A stretch of 64,000 nt of DNA, taken from positions 1 to 64,000 of the forward strand of contig DAHXLG010000001.1 in NCBI GenBank assembly GCA_027371775.1, given 5' to 3'. The translations under genes and the position numbers were made by a program. The notes below the pieces were generated by a model. It was not told where the DNA came from and did not search any database. It was given only the letters and a program-made list of their open reading frames with translations. The DNA comes from a bacterium (GTDB taxonomy: Bacteria; Pseudomonadota; Alphaproteobacteria; CAJXXZ01; DAHXLG01). Shown in pieces: positions 45,815 to 54,781 of the stretch (positions are counted from its first letter, which is position 1; every line of letters begins with the position of its first letter).

Positions 45815-47209
45815 CTAGTATAATCCTATTAGCTTCCACCATGCAATTCCTGTAAACATCCAAAGGCAAAAAAGGAATGACGTCATGATGATGCCGTATT
45901 TGAAAAAATCTTGCATGCTTACGTATTTTGAGTTGTATAGAATTACTGCTTCTGTTGATGTGTAATAATACAATCCTGCAAATAAAGAGCTTGTGAATGC
46001 GAAAATAAGTCCAGCAAGCATAGGAGGTGTTCCCATTTTAATTGCTGTGCCCAAGAAGATTGCGTACATAGCACTTACGTGCGATGAGTTGCTTGCAAAC
46101 AGGTAATGAGTGTATCCATACACAAGCACAAGTACAGTGATTGCAGAAGGCCAGCTCATTCCAACAAGTATGTGATTCAAATTTGTTACTAAGAATTCCA
46201 AGAAGCCGCTTTGTTCTAACGTTTTTGCAAGCATTAATAATGCTGATAGCCATATTAACGTGTGCCATGCTTCTTTTTCTGTCAGAATATCTTTTTCAAA
46301 GTTTAGTATGTTGCTTAATATCAAGCAACTTAGGCCAACGAACGAAACTAATATTGCATCAATTTTCAAGAAATCGCCGAAAATCCAAGCGCAGAGAATA
46401 GAAAGCAATATTGCAAGCATTTGTTTTTCGCTCGTTGAGAACTTGCCTAATTTTTCAAGCTCGTCATTTATTAATCCAGTTGTTTTTGAAATATCTTTTA
46501 ATTGAGGAGGATAGATTGCGTATAACAATAGTGGCATTAGTAACATGCAGACAAATGCAGGTACGCATGATGCTTCAAACCAGTTGAGCCATGTGAGTTG
46601 TAATCCTGCATCGGCAGCTAAGCTTTTGATAATTAGGTTCGCTGCCATTGCCGTTAGAAATGTACCAGAAACAATTGCATTGCTATATAAACATAGCAAT
46701 GTGAAGAACGAGCCAACTTTCTTTTGCGTTCCTTTTTCAGGGTCGCTTCCTAACGTTTCTGCAACTGAGCGTATGATTGGAAAAATGATTCCACCAATCC
46801 TTGCTGCGCTGCTTGGAATTAATGGTCCTAGAGTGAAGTTTACAAGCACGAAACCATAGCTTAAACCTAAAATATTTTTGCCAAAAAACTTAATGATGTG
46901 GAAAGATATTCGCTTTGAAAGGCCAGTTTTTACAAATCCTCGCGCAATGAAAAATACGGTTACAATTTGCCATACAAGAGGTGATCCAAAGCCAGCGATT
47001 GCTTCTTTGATTGTAAATGCTCCAATAAGTCCGCCTACGCTAAGGCTCATAAACCCAATTGCGCCCATGCTTGCTGATTGAAGCATGAGTGCTAAGATTG
47101 TTGATGAGAATAGTGCAAATACTTTCCATGCTATTGGATTAATTGCTGTTTGTTGTACGGCTAATAATGCTAACAATAACGCAATTGGTGATAACTTGAA
47201 TAATTTCAT
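45815..47209 (-). CDS. DASS-family anion/dicarboxylate transporter
   Basis: This 464-residue membrane protein has about twelve segments. It matches the divalent anion:sodium symporter family, near the 2-oxoglutarate/malate translocators: GFGSPLVWQIVTVFFIARGF, LGPLIPSSAARIGGIIFPI and HYLFASNSSHVSAMYAIFLG, with the paired 'SN' type hairpins. It would import a host dicarboxylate or exchange organic acids. Its end lies seven bases before argS. The substrate is inference. Confidence 0.88.
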   Translation of the reverse strand: MKLFKLSPIALLLALLAVQQTAINPIAWKVFALFSSTILALMLQSASMGAIGFMSLSVGGLIGAFTIKEAIAGFGSPLVWQIVTVFFIARGFVKTGLSKRISFHIIKFFGKNILGLSYGFVLVNFTLGPLIPSSAARIGGIIFPIIRSVAETLGSDPEKGTQKKVGSFFTLLCLYSNAIVSGTFLTAMAANLIIKSLAADAGLQLTWLNWFEASCVPAFVCMLLMPLLLYAIYPPQLKDISKTTGLINDELEKLGKFSTSEKQMLAILLSILCAWIFGDFLKIDAILVSFVGLSCLILSNILNFEKDILTEKEAWHTLIWLSALLMLAKTLEQSGFLEFLVTNLNHILVGMSWPSAITVLVLVYGYTHYLFASNSSHVSAMYAIFLGTAIKMGTPPMLAGLIFAFTSSLFAGLYYYTSTEAVILYNSKYVSMQDFFKYGIIMTSFLFCLWMFTGIAWWKLIGLY

Positions 47210-47627
47210 GATATTGCCTATGTTATCAGAAAAAAAATTCGGATAATAGGGTTCAAGTCTTTTTCAACATAAAATAATACTGTGTTAGTTGAGCAATATT
47301 TTTAGCTTAGTATTTGATAGTTTGGTCGGCGATGGCTGCATATGCTTAATATTATAGAGATTTTGATAGGATAGCACTAAGTTGTGGTATTAAATATGTT
47401 TGAATAGTATGGCGCAAGATATTATCTTGTTAATTGATAGATGAATTATTGCTCAAAATTGCTTGGCTAAACAGGATGCAGATGTGGAGCGATGTTTTTA
47501 AAAGTGTTGATATATTTTTGTTAGTATTATTCTTGAAAATCAAAACAATTACTTAAAGTGGCATATTTCTTGTTAATAATTTTGATGCGTCTGTTAATTC
47601 TGCCATGATAGCCAGTTTTATTAGTTT
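47210..47627. other. Spacer upstream of mraZ
   Basis: No gene is seen in this stretch between the divergent transporter and mraZ. A weak promoter candidate for the dcw cluster is TTGATG at 47582-47587 with ATGATA at 47605-47610 (17-base spacing), just ahead of the MraZ boxes. Confidence 0.4.
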
Positions 47628-47683
47628 TCCCCAGTATGTGGAAAAAAATGTGGAAAAAACCCAGTCTATCCCAGAAAATCCCA
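47628..47683 (-). promoter_or_regulatory. MraZ operator: TGGGA boxes with 10-bp period
   Basis: On the minus strand, TGGGA (47679-47683), TGGGA (47669-47673) and TGGGT (47659-47663) are each separated by exactly five bases. A fourth, TGGGGA, lies at 47628-47633. MraZ of E. coli and other bacteria binds TGGGA repeats with five-base spacers and represses its own cluster. Two plus-strand copies of TGTGGAAAA (47637-47645, 47649-47657) sit between, one base from a DnaA-box complement. Confidence 0.85.
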
Positions 47684-47726
47684 TTGACAGAATCAGTGAA
47701 AAATGAAAATATTAATGTGTACTAAA

Positions 47727-48203
47727 ATGGCTATATTCCTTTCGACATTTGTAAATACGGTTGATAACAAAGGCAGAGTTGTGGTGCCCAAGGAATTTCG
47801 CGTAGCATTAGGAAATGTTGCTGATAATTTTCATGGGTTTGTAGCTTTTAGATCGCATAAATTTGGCGCTATCGATTGCTTTAGCATGGACCGTATGGAA
47901 AAGTTGAGCACGCAAATTGATCAAACAATGGACCCATTTTCTATTGATCGCGATTCAATTGAGTCTGCTGTGTTTGCTGATGCTGTGATTATGCGTTTTG
48001 ATAAGGATGGTCGTGTTGTTATTCCCCAATCATTGTTAGAGCATGCTCGTATTGGAGTTTCTGCTGCAAACGGTGCTTGTGAAAAAGGCGAGGCTAAGGT
48101 TGCATTTGTAGGCCGCGGAGCTACTTTTCAACTTTGGAATCCTGATGATTTCCATATTCATCAAATGGATGCTCGTGCAAAATTGATGAAGAGGGCCATA
48201 TAG
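47727..48203 (+). CDS. mraZ: Transcriptional regulator MraZ
   Basis: MraZ forms a ring of AbrB-like domains and represses the division and cell wall cluster. The protein starts MAIFLSTFVNTVDNKGRVVV, with the second AbrB half at VIMRFDKDGRVVIPQSLLEH. ATG 47727 fits the family N-terminus better than ATG 47703; neither has a good Shine-Dalgarno. The 158 residues are normal. Its predicted boxes lie 44-100 bases upstream, so autoregulation is likely. rsmH follows 36 bases later. Confidence 0.94.
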   Translation: MAIFLSTFVNTVDNKGRVVVPKEFRVALGNVADNFHGFVAFRSHKFGAIDCFSMDRMEKLSTQIDQTMDPFSIDRDSIESAVFADAVIMRFDKDGRVVIPQSLLEHARIGVSAANGACEKGEAKVAFVGRGATFQLWNPDDFHIHQMDARAKLMKRAI

Positions 48204-48239
48204 TATGAGTCCTATAATTTTATTTACTCGAGGTGCTAG

Positions 48240-49163
48240 ATGACCATCCAAGAAATGCTTTCATTTAGCTCTGTAGCAGAATCACAAAATGGGTATACGA
48301 GTGTTTCAATTAAGCAAAATGTTCATGTGCCTGTTATGAAACAAGCGGTGATTGATGCTTTGAAAGTCCGTGATGGTGGTTTTTATATAGATGGTACGTT
48401 TGGAGCAGGCGGGCATACTCGTTCTATTTTAGAATTAGGCGCAGTTGTGTTAGCGCTTGACCGTGATCAGGATGCTGTTAACCGTGCTGCTGAGTTTGAA
48501 AAAGAGTATCCTAATACATTTTTCATTCAGCGTGCATCATTTTCTAATATGGATAAAATCTGGGGTAAAAAGGGAGCTCCTATGAAAGTTGATGGAATAT
48601 TGTTGGACCTTGGGTTTTCATCAAATCAGATAGAAAATGCAGATCGTGGTTTTTCATTCATGAAAGATGGAGATCTTGATATGCGCTTTGATATCAGCCA
48701 GGAATTAAATGCCAAAAGTTGGTTGAACAATGCTGTAAAAGATGAAATGGTACGTGTTTTTCAAGAATATGGTCAGGAAAAGAATGCATTGTTAATTGCT
48801 AATGAGATTATTCGTTCTCGTAAAGCTAACCCTATTAGTACTACTTTTGATTTAGTAAAAATTATTGAAAAATATAATGAATTTGATCGAAAGCATGCGG
48901 CTACTCGTATATTCCAAGCGATTAGAATTCATGTAAATGATGAATTTACTCATATTCGAAAAGCACTTGTTGAGGCTAAGAAAATATTGAAGGAACATGG
49001 CAGATTGGCTGTGCTTACTTTTCATTCTTTGGAAGATAAGATTGTAAAAGATTTTTTTGCTAATGAAGTGAGTTTTTTACAGCTGCCTACGCAATCAGAG
49101 GTTGAGGAGAATAGTCGTGCGCGGTCTGCGAAGTTGCGATGGATGATCAAGACTGAAGAATAA
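48240..49163 (+). CDS. rsmH: 16S rRNA (cytosine-N4)-methyltransferase RsmH
   Basis: RsmH methylates N4 of C1402 of 16S rRNA; RsmI, also in this window, methylates the ribose of the same base. Motifs: HVPVMKQAVIDAL, YIDGTFGAGGHTRSIL, ILLDLGFSSNQIENADRGFS, DLDMRFD and VLTFHSLEDKIVKDFF. The end SRARSAKLRWMIKTEE is typical. The 307 residues are normal. The first about 25 residues are extra, and an internal start is possible. Second gene of the mraZ cluster. Confidence 0.96.
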   Translation: MTIQEMLSFSSVAESQNGYTSVSIKQNVHVPVMKQAVIDALKVRDGGFYIDGTFGAGGHTRSILELGAVVLALDRDQDAVNRAAEFEKEYPNTFFIQRASFSNMDKIWGKKGAPMKVDGILLDLGFSSNQIENADRGFSFMKDGDLDMRFDISQELNAKSWLNNAVKDEMVRVFQEYGQEKNALLIANEIIRSRKANPISTTFDLVKIIEKYNEFDRKHAATRIFQAIRIHVNDEFTHIRKALVEAKKILKEHGRLAVLTFHSLEDKIVKDFFANEVSFLQLPTQSEVEENSRARSAKLRWMIKTEE

Positions 49164-49183
49164 TGGTAGAATGAAGCATACTA

Positions 49184-49846
49184 ATGAATTTAAAATATAC
49201 AATTTTATCTTTTATGATTTTTGTTGGAGCTGCTAAAAGCTGCGTATTTTATATCGAAAAGCATGTGGTCTATTTAAAAAAACAAATAGTCAATCAGCAG
49301 AAATCCATTAACTTGTTAAAAGTTGAATGGACATATCTAAATCAAAATAGTAGGTTGCAAAAATTAGCTAATTTGTATCTAAAAGGCTGGAAGCCAATTG
49401 AGCCCAAGCAAATGTGTGATATTTCTAAGATAAATGATATTCAATCAATACCTGAGGCTGTTGTCATTAAAAAGCAGGAAGTGGGAGCAAAGAAAAATGA
49501 TGAAAAGAAGCAAGAGAAAGAATCATTGCAGAAAGTTGAAAAAAAGCTTTTAAATGTTGATGTAAAAAACAGAGGATTAAAAGATGGATCAAAAATATTA
49601 CCTGTTAAATCTATTGAAAATGATGTAGTTCAGAAGTCTAGGTCTAAAGAAGATGGAGAGCATAAGTTAGGCAATTCCAATAAAGCAAAATGTAATGATG
49701 GTAAACATTTACCTGATTCCAATAAAGCGAAAGGTAAGGAAGGAGAACAGTTATGTAGTTCTAATAAAGCGAAAGGTAAGGAAGGAGAATCTAATATTAG
49801 TGTCTTTTACAAGCTAATGCTCAAAAAAGCGAAGTTAGGTGAATAA
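49184..49846 (+). CDS. ftsL: Cell division protein FtsL with a repeat-bearing C-terminal extension
   Basis: FtsL is a bitopic division protein that works with FtsB, FtsQ, FtsW and FtsI. One membrane segment lies at residues 5-23, followed by a leucine-zipper-like coiled coil. INLLKVEWTYLNQNSRLQKL at about 42-61 is the alphaproteobacterial FtsL signature ('AEWayLnqPeRLq'). Normal FtsL ends near residue 120; here a polar, Lys-rich extension continues to 220 with three 14-residue repeats at 165-206 (SNKAKGKEGE-type). The position between rsmH and ftsI, with four bases to ftsI, supports the call. Confidence 0.88.
   Translation: MNLKYTILSFMIFVGAAKSCVFYIEKHVVYLKKQIVNQQKSINLLKVEWTYLNQNSRLQKLANLYLKGWKPIEPKQMCDISKINDIQSIPEAVVIKKQEVGAKKNDEKKQEKESLQKVEKKLLNVDVKNRGLKDGSKILPVKSIENDVVQKSRSKEDGEHKLGNSNKAKCNDGKHLPDSNKAKGKEGEQLCSSNKAKGKEGESNISVFYKLMLKKAKLGE
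49676..49801 (+). repeat. 42-bp tandem repeat, three copies, inside ftsL
   Basis: Three 42-base units encode SNKAKCNDGKHLPD, SNKAKGKEGEQLCS and SNKAKGKEGESNIS. Units 2 and 3 are nearly identical over their first 30 bases (taataaagcgaaaggtaagg), so the last duplication is recent. Confidence 0.9.
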
Positions 49847-49849
49847 AAA

Positions 49850-51391
49850 ATGAGAAGAAAGCCGATGATTAAACAACTGATTGCATTTGCTATGATTCTA
49901 TATATACCGCTTGCAATTAAGTTATCAAGTTATTTGCTTTATAAGCCTATGCCTGTTATTAAAACGCATGTTCGTCGAGCTGATATTGTCGATTCTTCTG
50001 GAGTGTTACTGGCTACCACTATTCCAACTCAGTCTGTTTATATCGTTCCGCATGAAGTGCTAGAGCGCGATAAAATTGTTGATGATCTTTCTGCTATTTT
50101 GAATGTGGATCGCCAAAAGATTGATGCAAGATTTAATACTAAGTCTAAAAAATTCGTGTGGATTTTGCGTCATATTGCGCCATGGCAGGCTAATGCTATT
50201 GAGCAGCTTAATTATTCTGGTTTATACGTAGCTAAAGATGTGCGCAGATTTTACCCGCTTGGTTCTCTTTTTGTGCATATTATTGGTCGTGTTGATGACG
50301 AAAATAATGGTATTAGTGGAATAGAAGTTGCTTTTGATAGTTTCTTGAAAAATAGCAACCAGCCTTTAAAACTTTCTCTTTCTGTTCCTGTACAATCTGT
50401 TGTTAAAGAAGTACTTGATGAGGCGAAGGCGGAATTTGGAGCAAAAGCGGTTTATGGAATGGTTGTTTGTGCAAAAACTGGCAGAATTCTTGCTTCATAT
50501 TCTCAAAGTGAGAATTTTGATGTGAATCCTCATGAGCAAGCGCAAGACGCTGTGAATTTGAATACTCATGATGTTTCAGAGCGCGGATCTGTGTTTAAGT
50601 TGATTAATGCTGCTATGCTTCTTGAAAATGGAATTGTTGATTTAGAAACTAGAACGGTTTGTCCTGTTGAGTATAAAGTAGGCTGGCATTATGTCCATGA
50701 CCCTGATAAACGTGCAGTTGAATGTGTATACACGTTTGAAAAAGGCTTTTCAAAATCATCAAACGTGATGCTTTCTATTTTAACTTTTCGTGCTGGTATT
50801 GATAAGACTGTTGATTTTTTGCGCTTAGTTGGCATGTTTGATGATATGAAAATTGATAGTTTGAGCGTTGAACGTGGATTGTTTCCCACAAAATGGACGA
50901 TGCCTCAATGTCAGACATCTTCATATGGTCACGGTATTGCTACAACAAATGCTCAATATATAAGAGCAGTATTGCGCGTGCTTACTGGTTACGATCGTCA
51001 GTTGCATATTCTGCATGATTATATGCCAAGCCAAGAAAAGCGAATTATTTCAGAGTCTACGGTGAGAAAAATGCGATATTTGATACGTATAGCCTTTTTG
51101 AATGCATGGTATGGTAAGCAAGGTGAAATTGCAGGATATGATATAGGCGGTAAAACTGGCACAGCTAACAAGATTATTAATGGCAAATATGTTGAAAAGC
51201 ATAACTTGTGTAACTATGTTTTTGCATTTCCTGCTCATGATCCTAAAATTATCGGTGTTTTGTGTGTGGATGAGCCTCATGCTACGGCTAAAACACATGG
51301 ATATGTTATGTCTTCGTTTATTGTAGCTCCGCTTGCTGTAAAGTTGGTCAAGAAAATTGGACCAATTCTTGGAGTTGTTGCTAAAGTTTAA
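49850..51391 (+). CDS. ftsI: Peptidoglycan transpeptidase FtsI (PBP3)
   Basis: FtsI cross-links septal peptidoglycan. It has an N-terminal membrane anchor (LIAFAMILYIPLAIKLSSYLL) and a pedestal domain starting RADIVDSSGVLLATT. The active-site Ser is in SERGSVFKLINAAMLLENG (SVFK), followed by KSSNV (SxN) and GGKTGTAN (KTG). The 513 residues are a little short. It lies in the dcw cluster after ftsL; murE does not follow, so the cluster is broken here. Confidence 0.95.
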   Translation: MRRKPMIKQLIAFAMILYIPLAIKLSSYLLYKPMPVIKTHVRRADIVDSSGVLLATTIPTQSVYIVPHEVLERDKIVDDLSAILNVDRQKIDARFNTKSKKFVWILRHIAPWQANAIEQLNYSGLYVAKDVRRFYPLGSLFVHIIGRVDDENNGISGIEVAFDSFLKNSNQPLKLSLSVPVQSVVKEVLDEAKAEFGAKAVYGMVVCAKTGRILASYSQSENFDVNPHEQAQDAVNLNTHDVSERGSVFKLINAAMLLENGIVDLETRTVCPVEYKVGWHYVHDPDKRAVECVYTFEKGFSKSSNVMLSILTFRAGIDKTVDFLRLVGMFDDMKIDSLSVERGLFPTKWTMPQCQTSSYGHGIATTNAQYIRAVLRVLTGYDRQLHILHDYMPSQEKRIISESTVRKMRYLIRIAFLNAWYGKQGEIAGYDIGGKTGTANKIINGKYVEKHNLCNYVFAFPAHDPKIIGVLCVDEPHATAKTHGYVMSSFIVAPLAVKLVKKIGPILGVVAKV

Positions 51392-51810
51392 TCGTGATAA
51401 GTTTTTGTAGATTTCATTTTGTTTTTAAGATAGGATTTGTAATTGCCATCATTATCTGAGCACATGTTTGAATAATTGTGTTATTGAGAATTTTTTTCTA
51501 TAAAGCGATGATGTTAGAATATGCTGTTTTGTTTGTTCCAATATTGCTAATTTATTGATTCGTTTGCTCAACGTTCGCTATTAAGGTGGAAAATTGATTC
51601 AATTCTTTAGTTCTAGCGAAAGCTTAATCTTGGTGCTGGAAATGCGGTCTGTTATTGCGAAAAAATTCTATTTTATTGCAGATTGTTGAAAAGTTGGTGA
51701 AAAATTTTACTAATTCTTTTGTTTTAGCTAATAGTTAGTTTTTCACTTATTTTAGCTGAGTATAAAATATGATATTAGTTGTTTTTTAGTTGAGTGTTTT
51801 AGGAAAAAAG
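51392..51810. other. Spacer between ftsI and tRNA-Met
   Basis: No gene or recognisable element. It separates the broken end of the dcw cluster from tRNA-Met. Confidence 0.5.
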
Positions 51811-51884
51811 TAGCGGGAGAGGGAGTCGAACCCACGACCTAAAGATTATGATTCTTCCGCTCTAACCAACTGAGCTATCCCGCC
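51811..51884 (-). tRNA. tRNA-Met (CAU), elongator
   Basis: The minus strand gives acceptor GGCGGGA/TCCCGCT, D arm AGCTCAGTTGGTTAGAGCG, anticodon stem GAAGA/TCTTT with loop ATCATAA (CAU), T loop TTCGACT and discriminator A. CCA is not encoded. The body resembles alphaproteobacterial elongator tRNA-Met; a tRNA-Ile(CAU) modified by TilS is the alternative and cannot be fully excluded. Confidence 0.88.
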
Positions 51885-52248
51885 TTCCCTTAATTATATA
51901 CTAAGTTTTAAAATTTTTGGAAGATGTTGAGATTTTTTGGTTTGAGTATTAGGTATTAAATATTTAGAAATATGGAATAAATTTGATTGCTTGTGCTTGA
52001 AGTTGTGTTTTTTATAATCATTTTTTTGCTTGTAAAAATCGCAAGTTAGTTAATCTTGTTTTGCTATCGAGAATTAGAAGCTGAGCTTTTAAGTTTGTCT
52101 TTAGAAAGAATTGCAAGGTTATATTTATTGATTAATCTTTTGACTAAATGTAAAATAGCTGTATTTTTTTTGATATTGAAAATGTTTGAATCTTTGAATT
52201 TTATACGTAGACTCAATTGCATATCCTCCTACTCTGTTGCTATTTTTT

Positions 52249-52277
52249 TTGCCTGGTGATACCATTCCTTGTATAAG
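52249..52277 (+). promoter_or_regulatory. Promoter of the tlc-rpmA unit
   Basis: TTGCCT at 52249-52254, a 17-base spacer and TATAAG at 52272-52277 lie just before the chosen tlc start. They overlap the upstream in-frame extension from 52237, which is therefore probably not translated. The spacer 51885-52248 has no other feature. Confidence 0.65.
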
Positions 52278-52305
52278 TAAATTATGCAGTTATGAAAGGA
52301 AAAAT

Positions 52306-53760
52306 ATGTCGAAATCTGTTTCTAAATGGCGTAGCATGTTTTGGCCTATTTATGGCAAGGAAAACCGAAAGTTCATCCCTATGGCCATGATGATGGCTTT
52401 ATCTTTGTTTAATTACACAAGCTTAAGAATTACCAAGGACGCTTTGATTGTTACTGCGGCCGGTTCTAGCGCTAGCGTGTTAAACTTCTTAAAGGGTTAC
52501 GTTGTGATGCCTATGTCTATTCTCTTTGTTGTGTTCTACAGCGCAATGAGCAATAAGGTATCTAAGAAAAATCTATTTTATGTGGCTTTATTGCCATTTT
52601 TCACATTTTTCGTCTTGTTTGGATTAGTATTATATCCACTTGGCGACTATATTCACATGCATCCAGATAAGTTGATGCAATTACAGGAAATCTATCCTCG
52701 TTTGAAGCACATTGTGCCGATTTTTGGATATTGGTCATTTTCTTTGTTTTATGTGTTCTCAGAACTATGGGGTAGCGTTGCTATTACATTGCTTTTCTGG
52801 CAGTTTGCAAACTTGAACACAACTAAAGACGAAGTGAAGCGTTTTTATCCTCTCTTTGGTGCATATTCAAACGTTGGTTTGGTTAGTGCAGGTTTTATTC
52901 AAAGATATTCTGTTTCAACTGAGACAACATGTATCATGGTTATTGTTTCTGGTTGTATGTTGATTGCTACTTATTGGTGGATTAACAAGTATGTTTTAGT
53001 TGATGCTCCAGTTGTCGCTGATGCTGAAAAAAAACCAAAAGTGAAGTTGTCTGTTATGGAAAGTTTCAAGATGATTTTAAAATCTAGATATCTTGGTTAT
53101 ATTGCAATTTTAACACTTGCGTATGGTATGACATTGAACTTGGTTGAGGTAACTTGGAAAGATCAAGTTAAGCTTCTTTATCCAGAAAAATCCACTTTCC
53201 AGGCATTCATGGGTAACTTCTATATTGCTACTGGTATAGCTTCGTTATTGATTGGTTTTACAATGAAAAACGTTGTTAAGAGATTTGGTTGGTTGATTTC
53301 AGCTATGATCACTCCAGTTGTTTTATTGTTGACTTCTGTATTGTTCTATGGATTCACATTGTATTCACACATGTTGCTTCCTATAGCTATTGTTGGTACA
53401 ACTTTACCTTTGATTATTGCTGTGATTATTGGTGCTATTCAAAACATCGCAAGCAAGAGTACAAAGTATGCTTTGTTTGATCCTACAACTCAAATGACTT
53501 ATATTCCTTTGGAAGACGAGCTAAGAATTAAGGGTAAAGCGGCTGTTGACGTGATCGGTGGTCGCATGGGTAAATCTATGGGCGGACACGTTCAGTCTAT
53601 AGCTTTGATCTTGATACCAGGAGCAACTCAGTTGACAATTGCACCAGTGCTTATGGGTATTATGCTTGTAATTATTCTCTGGTGGATATATGCTGTTAAG
53701 AAACTAAATAAAGAATATCATCATAAACTGCATGAAAGAGCAGCTGCTGAGGGTAAGTAA
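52306..53760 (+). CDS. tlc: ATP/ADP translocase (nucleotide transporter family)
   Basis: These carriers exchange host ATP for bacterial ADP (or import nucleotides) in obligate intracellular bacteria and plastids. The N-terminus WRSMFWPIYGKENRKFIPMA and RITKDALIVTAAGSSA match the family, as do YWSFSLFYVFSELWGSVAIT and FANLNTTKDEVKRFYPLFG. About twelve membrane segments in 484 residues. The start at 52306 has AAAGGA six bases before. It is 15 bases ahead of rpmA, so the carrier and L27 share a transcript. Exact substrate not readable from sequence. Confidence 0.95.
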   Translation: MSKSVSKWRSMFWPIYGKENRKFIPMAMMMALSLFNYTSLRITKDALIVTAAGSSASVLNFLKGYVVMPMSILFVVFYSAMSNKVSKKNLFYVALLPFFTFFVLFGLVLYPLGDYIHMHPDKLMQLQEIYPRLKHIVPIFGYWSFSLFYVFSELWGSVAITLLFWQFANLNTTKDEVKRFYPLFGAYSNVGLVSAGFIQRYSVSTETTCIMVIVSGCMLIATYWWINKYVLVDAPVVADAEKKPKVKLSVMESFKMILKSRYLGYIAILTLAYGMTLNLVEVTWKDQVKLLYPEKSTFQAFMGNFYIATGIASLLIGFTMKNVVKRFGWLISAMITPVVLLLTSVLFYGFTLYSHMLLPIAIVGTTLPLIIAVIIGAIQNIASKSTKYALFDPTTQMTYIPLEDELRIKGKAAVDVIGGRMGKSMGGHVQSIALILIPGATQLTIAPVLMGIMLVIILWWIYAVKKLNKEYHHKLHERAAAEGK

Positions 53761-53774
53761 AGGAGTGTTGATAT

Positions 53775-54020
53775 ATGGCAAGTAAAAAAGCGGGCGGATC
53801 TACAGAGAACGGGCGAGATTCGGCTGGGCGGCGATTAGGGATAAAGAAGTTCGGTAACGAGCTGGTAATCGCTGGTAATATTATTGTGCGTCAGCGCGGA
53901 ACGAAGTTCTTTGCTGGGGCAGGCGTTGGAATGGGCAAAGATCACACGTTGTTTGCCTTGAAAGATGGAAAAGTTAACTTTTCTCAACGTGGACATCGTA
54001 AGATCGTAAACGTTCACTAA
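53775..54020 (+). CDS. rpmA: 50S ribosomal protein L27
   Basis: L27 reaches into the peptidyl-transferase centre with its N-terminus. The protein starts [20 protein letters not shown] and contains [15 protein letters not shown] and GKDHTLFAL. The 81 residues are normal. The usual upstream rplU (L21) is missing and the ATP/ADP translocase takes its place; obgE does not follow. The 5' third is richer in G and C than its surroundings. A terminator lies just after the gene. Confidence 0.97.
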   Translation: MASKKAGGSTENGRDSAGRRLGIKKFGNELVIAGNIIVRQRGTKFFAGAGVGMGKDHTLFALKDGKVNFSQRGHRKIVNVH

Positions 54021-54030
54021 TTTGTTCACT

Positions 54031-54057
54031 AAAATCTCCTTTTAGGAGCTTTTTTTA
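54031..54057 (+). terminator. Rho-independent terminator after rpmA
   Basis: AAAATCTCC and GGAGCTTTTTT face each other around a TTTTA loop (stem CTCC/GGAG plus outer A-T pairs with one mismatch), ending in seven T. It lies ten bases after the L27 stop codon. Confidence 0.75.
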
Positions 54058-54124
54058 CATATTGTTGCAATATTATGTTAAATTTATGAAGCAATTTGGT
54101 TTGATAATGAAAATTAGATGTATA

Positions 54125-54451
54125 AGTAATGGTTGGTTTTGCCTATAAAGGTTTTATATAGGGTTTGTTGCTAGCGAGTATAAGATGCTTAAGTACAAGT
54201 TAGTAAGCATAGCACAAATATCATGCTGAATAGAGCATGTTTCACAGGTTGATAGAATGATTGTTTTGTCTTTTGTTCTATGTTTCGTTGATGAAGATGT
54301 GCTGATGTGTGTTAGCGTATCTTAATGTTATTTATAACAAAGTGCCAGGCTTGCGCATAGAGTATTCATTTTTTTTGATTGCAGTAATGGTTGGTTTTGC
54401 CTATAAAGGTTTTATATAGGGTTTGTTGCTAGCGAGTATAAGGATGCTTAA
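54125..54451. repeat. 67-bp direct repeat pair with related flanks
   Basis: The stretch at 54125-54191 (agtaatggttggttttgcct, then ataaaggttttatataggg and ttgctagcgagtataag) recurs at 54383-54451 with one inserted base. Flanking pieces (aatagagca, tttcacaggttga) also recur but in changed order and spacing. It is non-coding. Confidence 0.88.
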
Positions 54452-54781
54452 TAGAGCAAGATAAGTAGCCTACAAGTATATATTTCACAGGTTGAAGATG
54501 CTCAATATTGCAAATTTGTTTTTTAAGTTCAATTTTGGTAGTTTTCTTACACAGTAGCATGCGATTATAGCGTAACTATTAGAAAGCTAGGTTTTTATAA
54601 ATATTTTCTCACGAAACATTATTCTCTATTAGAAAAGTAAGTGTTGCAAACATGTTTTATGAAAAAATCAGTGTTTTGTATGTTGATTTATAAGTTTTCT
54701 GCTGATAAAGGCATAATTTCGGATATATACACATAATGTTTTCATAATTTTTTTAGATTCTTGAGCTTGTAAGTGTTGTTG

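Noticed and set aside
47637-47657. Two TGTGGAAAA elements as a replication origin
   Set aside because: Each differs from the DnaA-box complement, only two exist, and they lie within the MraZ operator; no dnaA or AT-rich unwinding module is adjacent.
52237-52305. Longer N-terminus for the ATP/ADP translocase
   Set aside because: A promoter (-35/-10 at 52249-52277) lies inside it, and a proper ribosome-binding site precedes the ATG at 52306.
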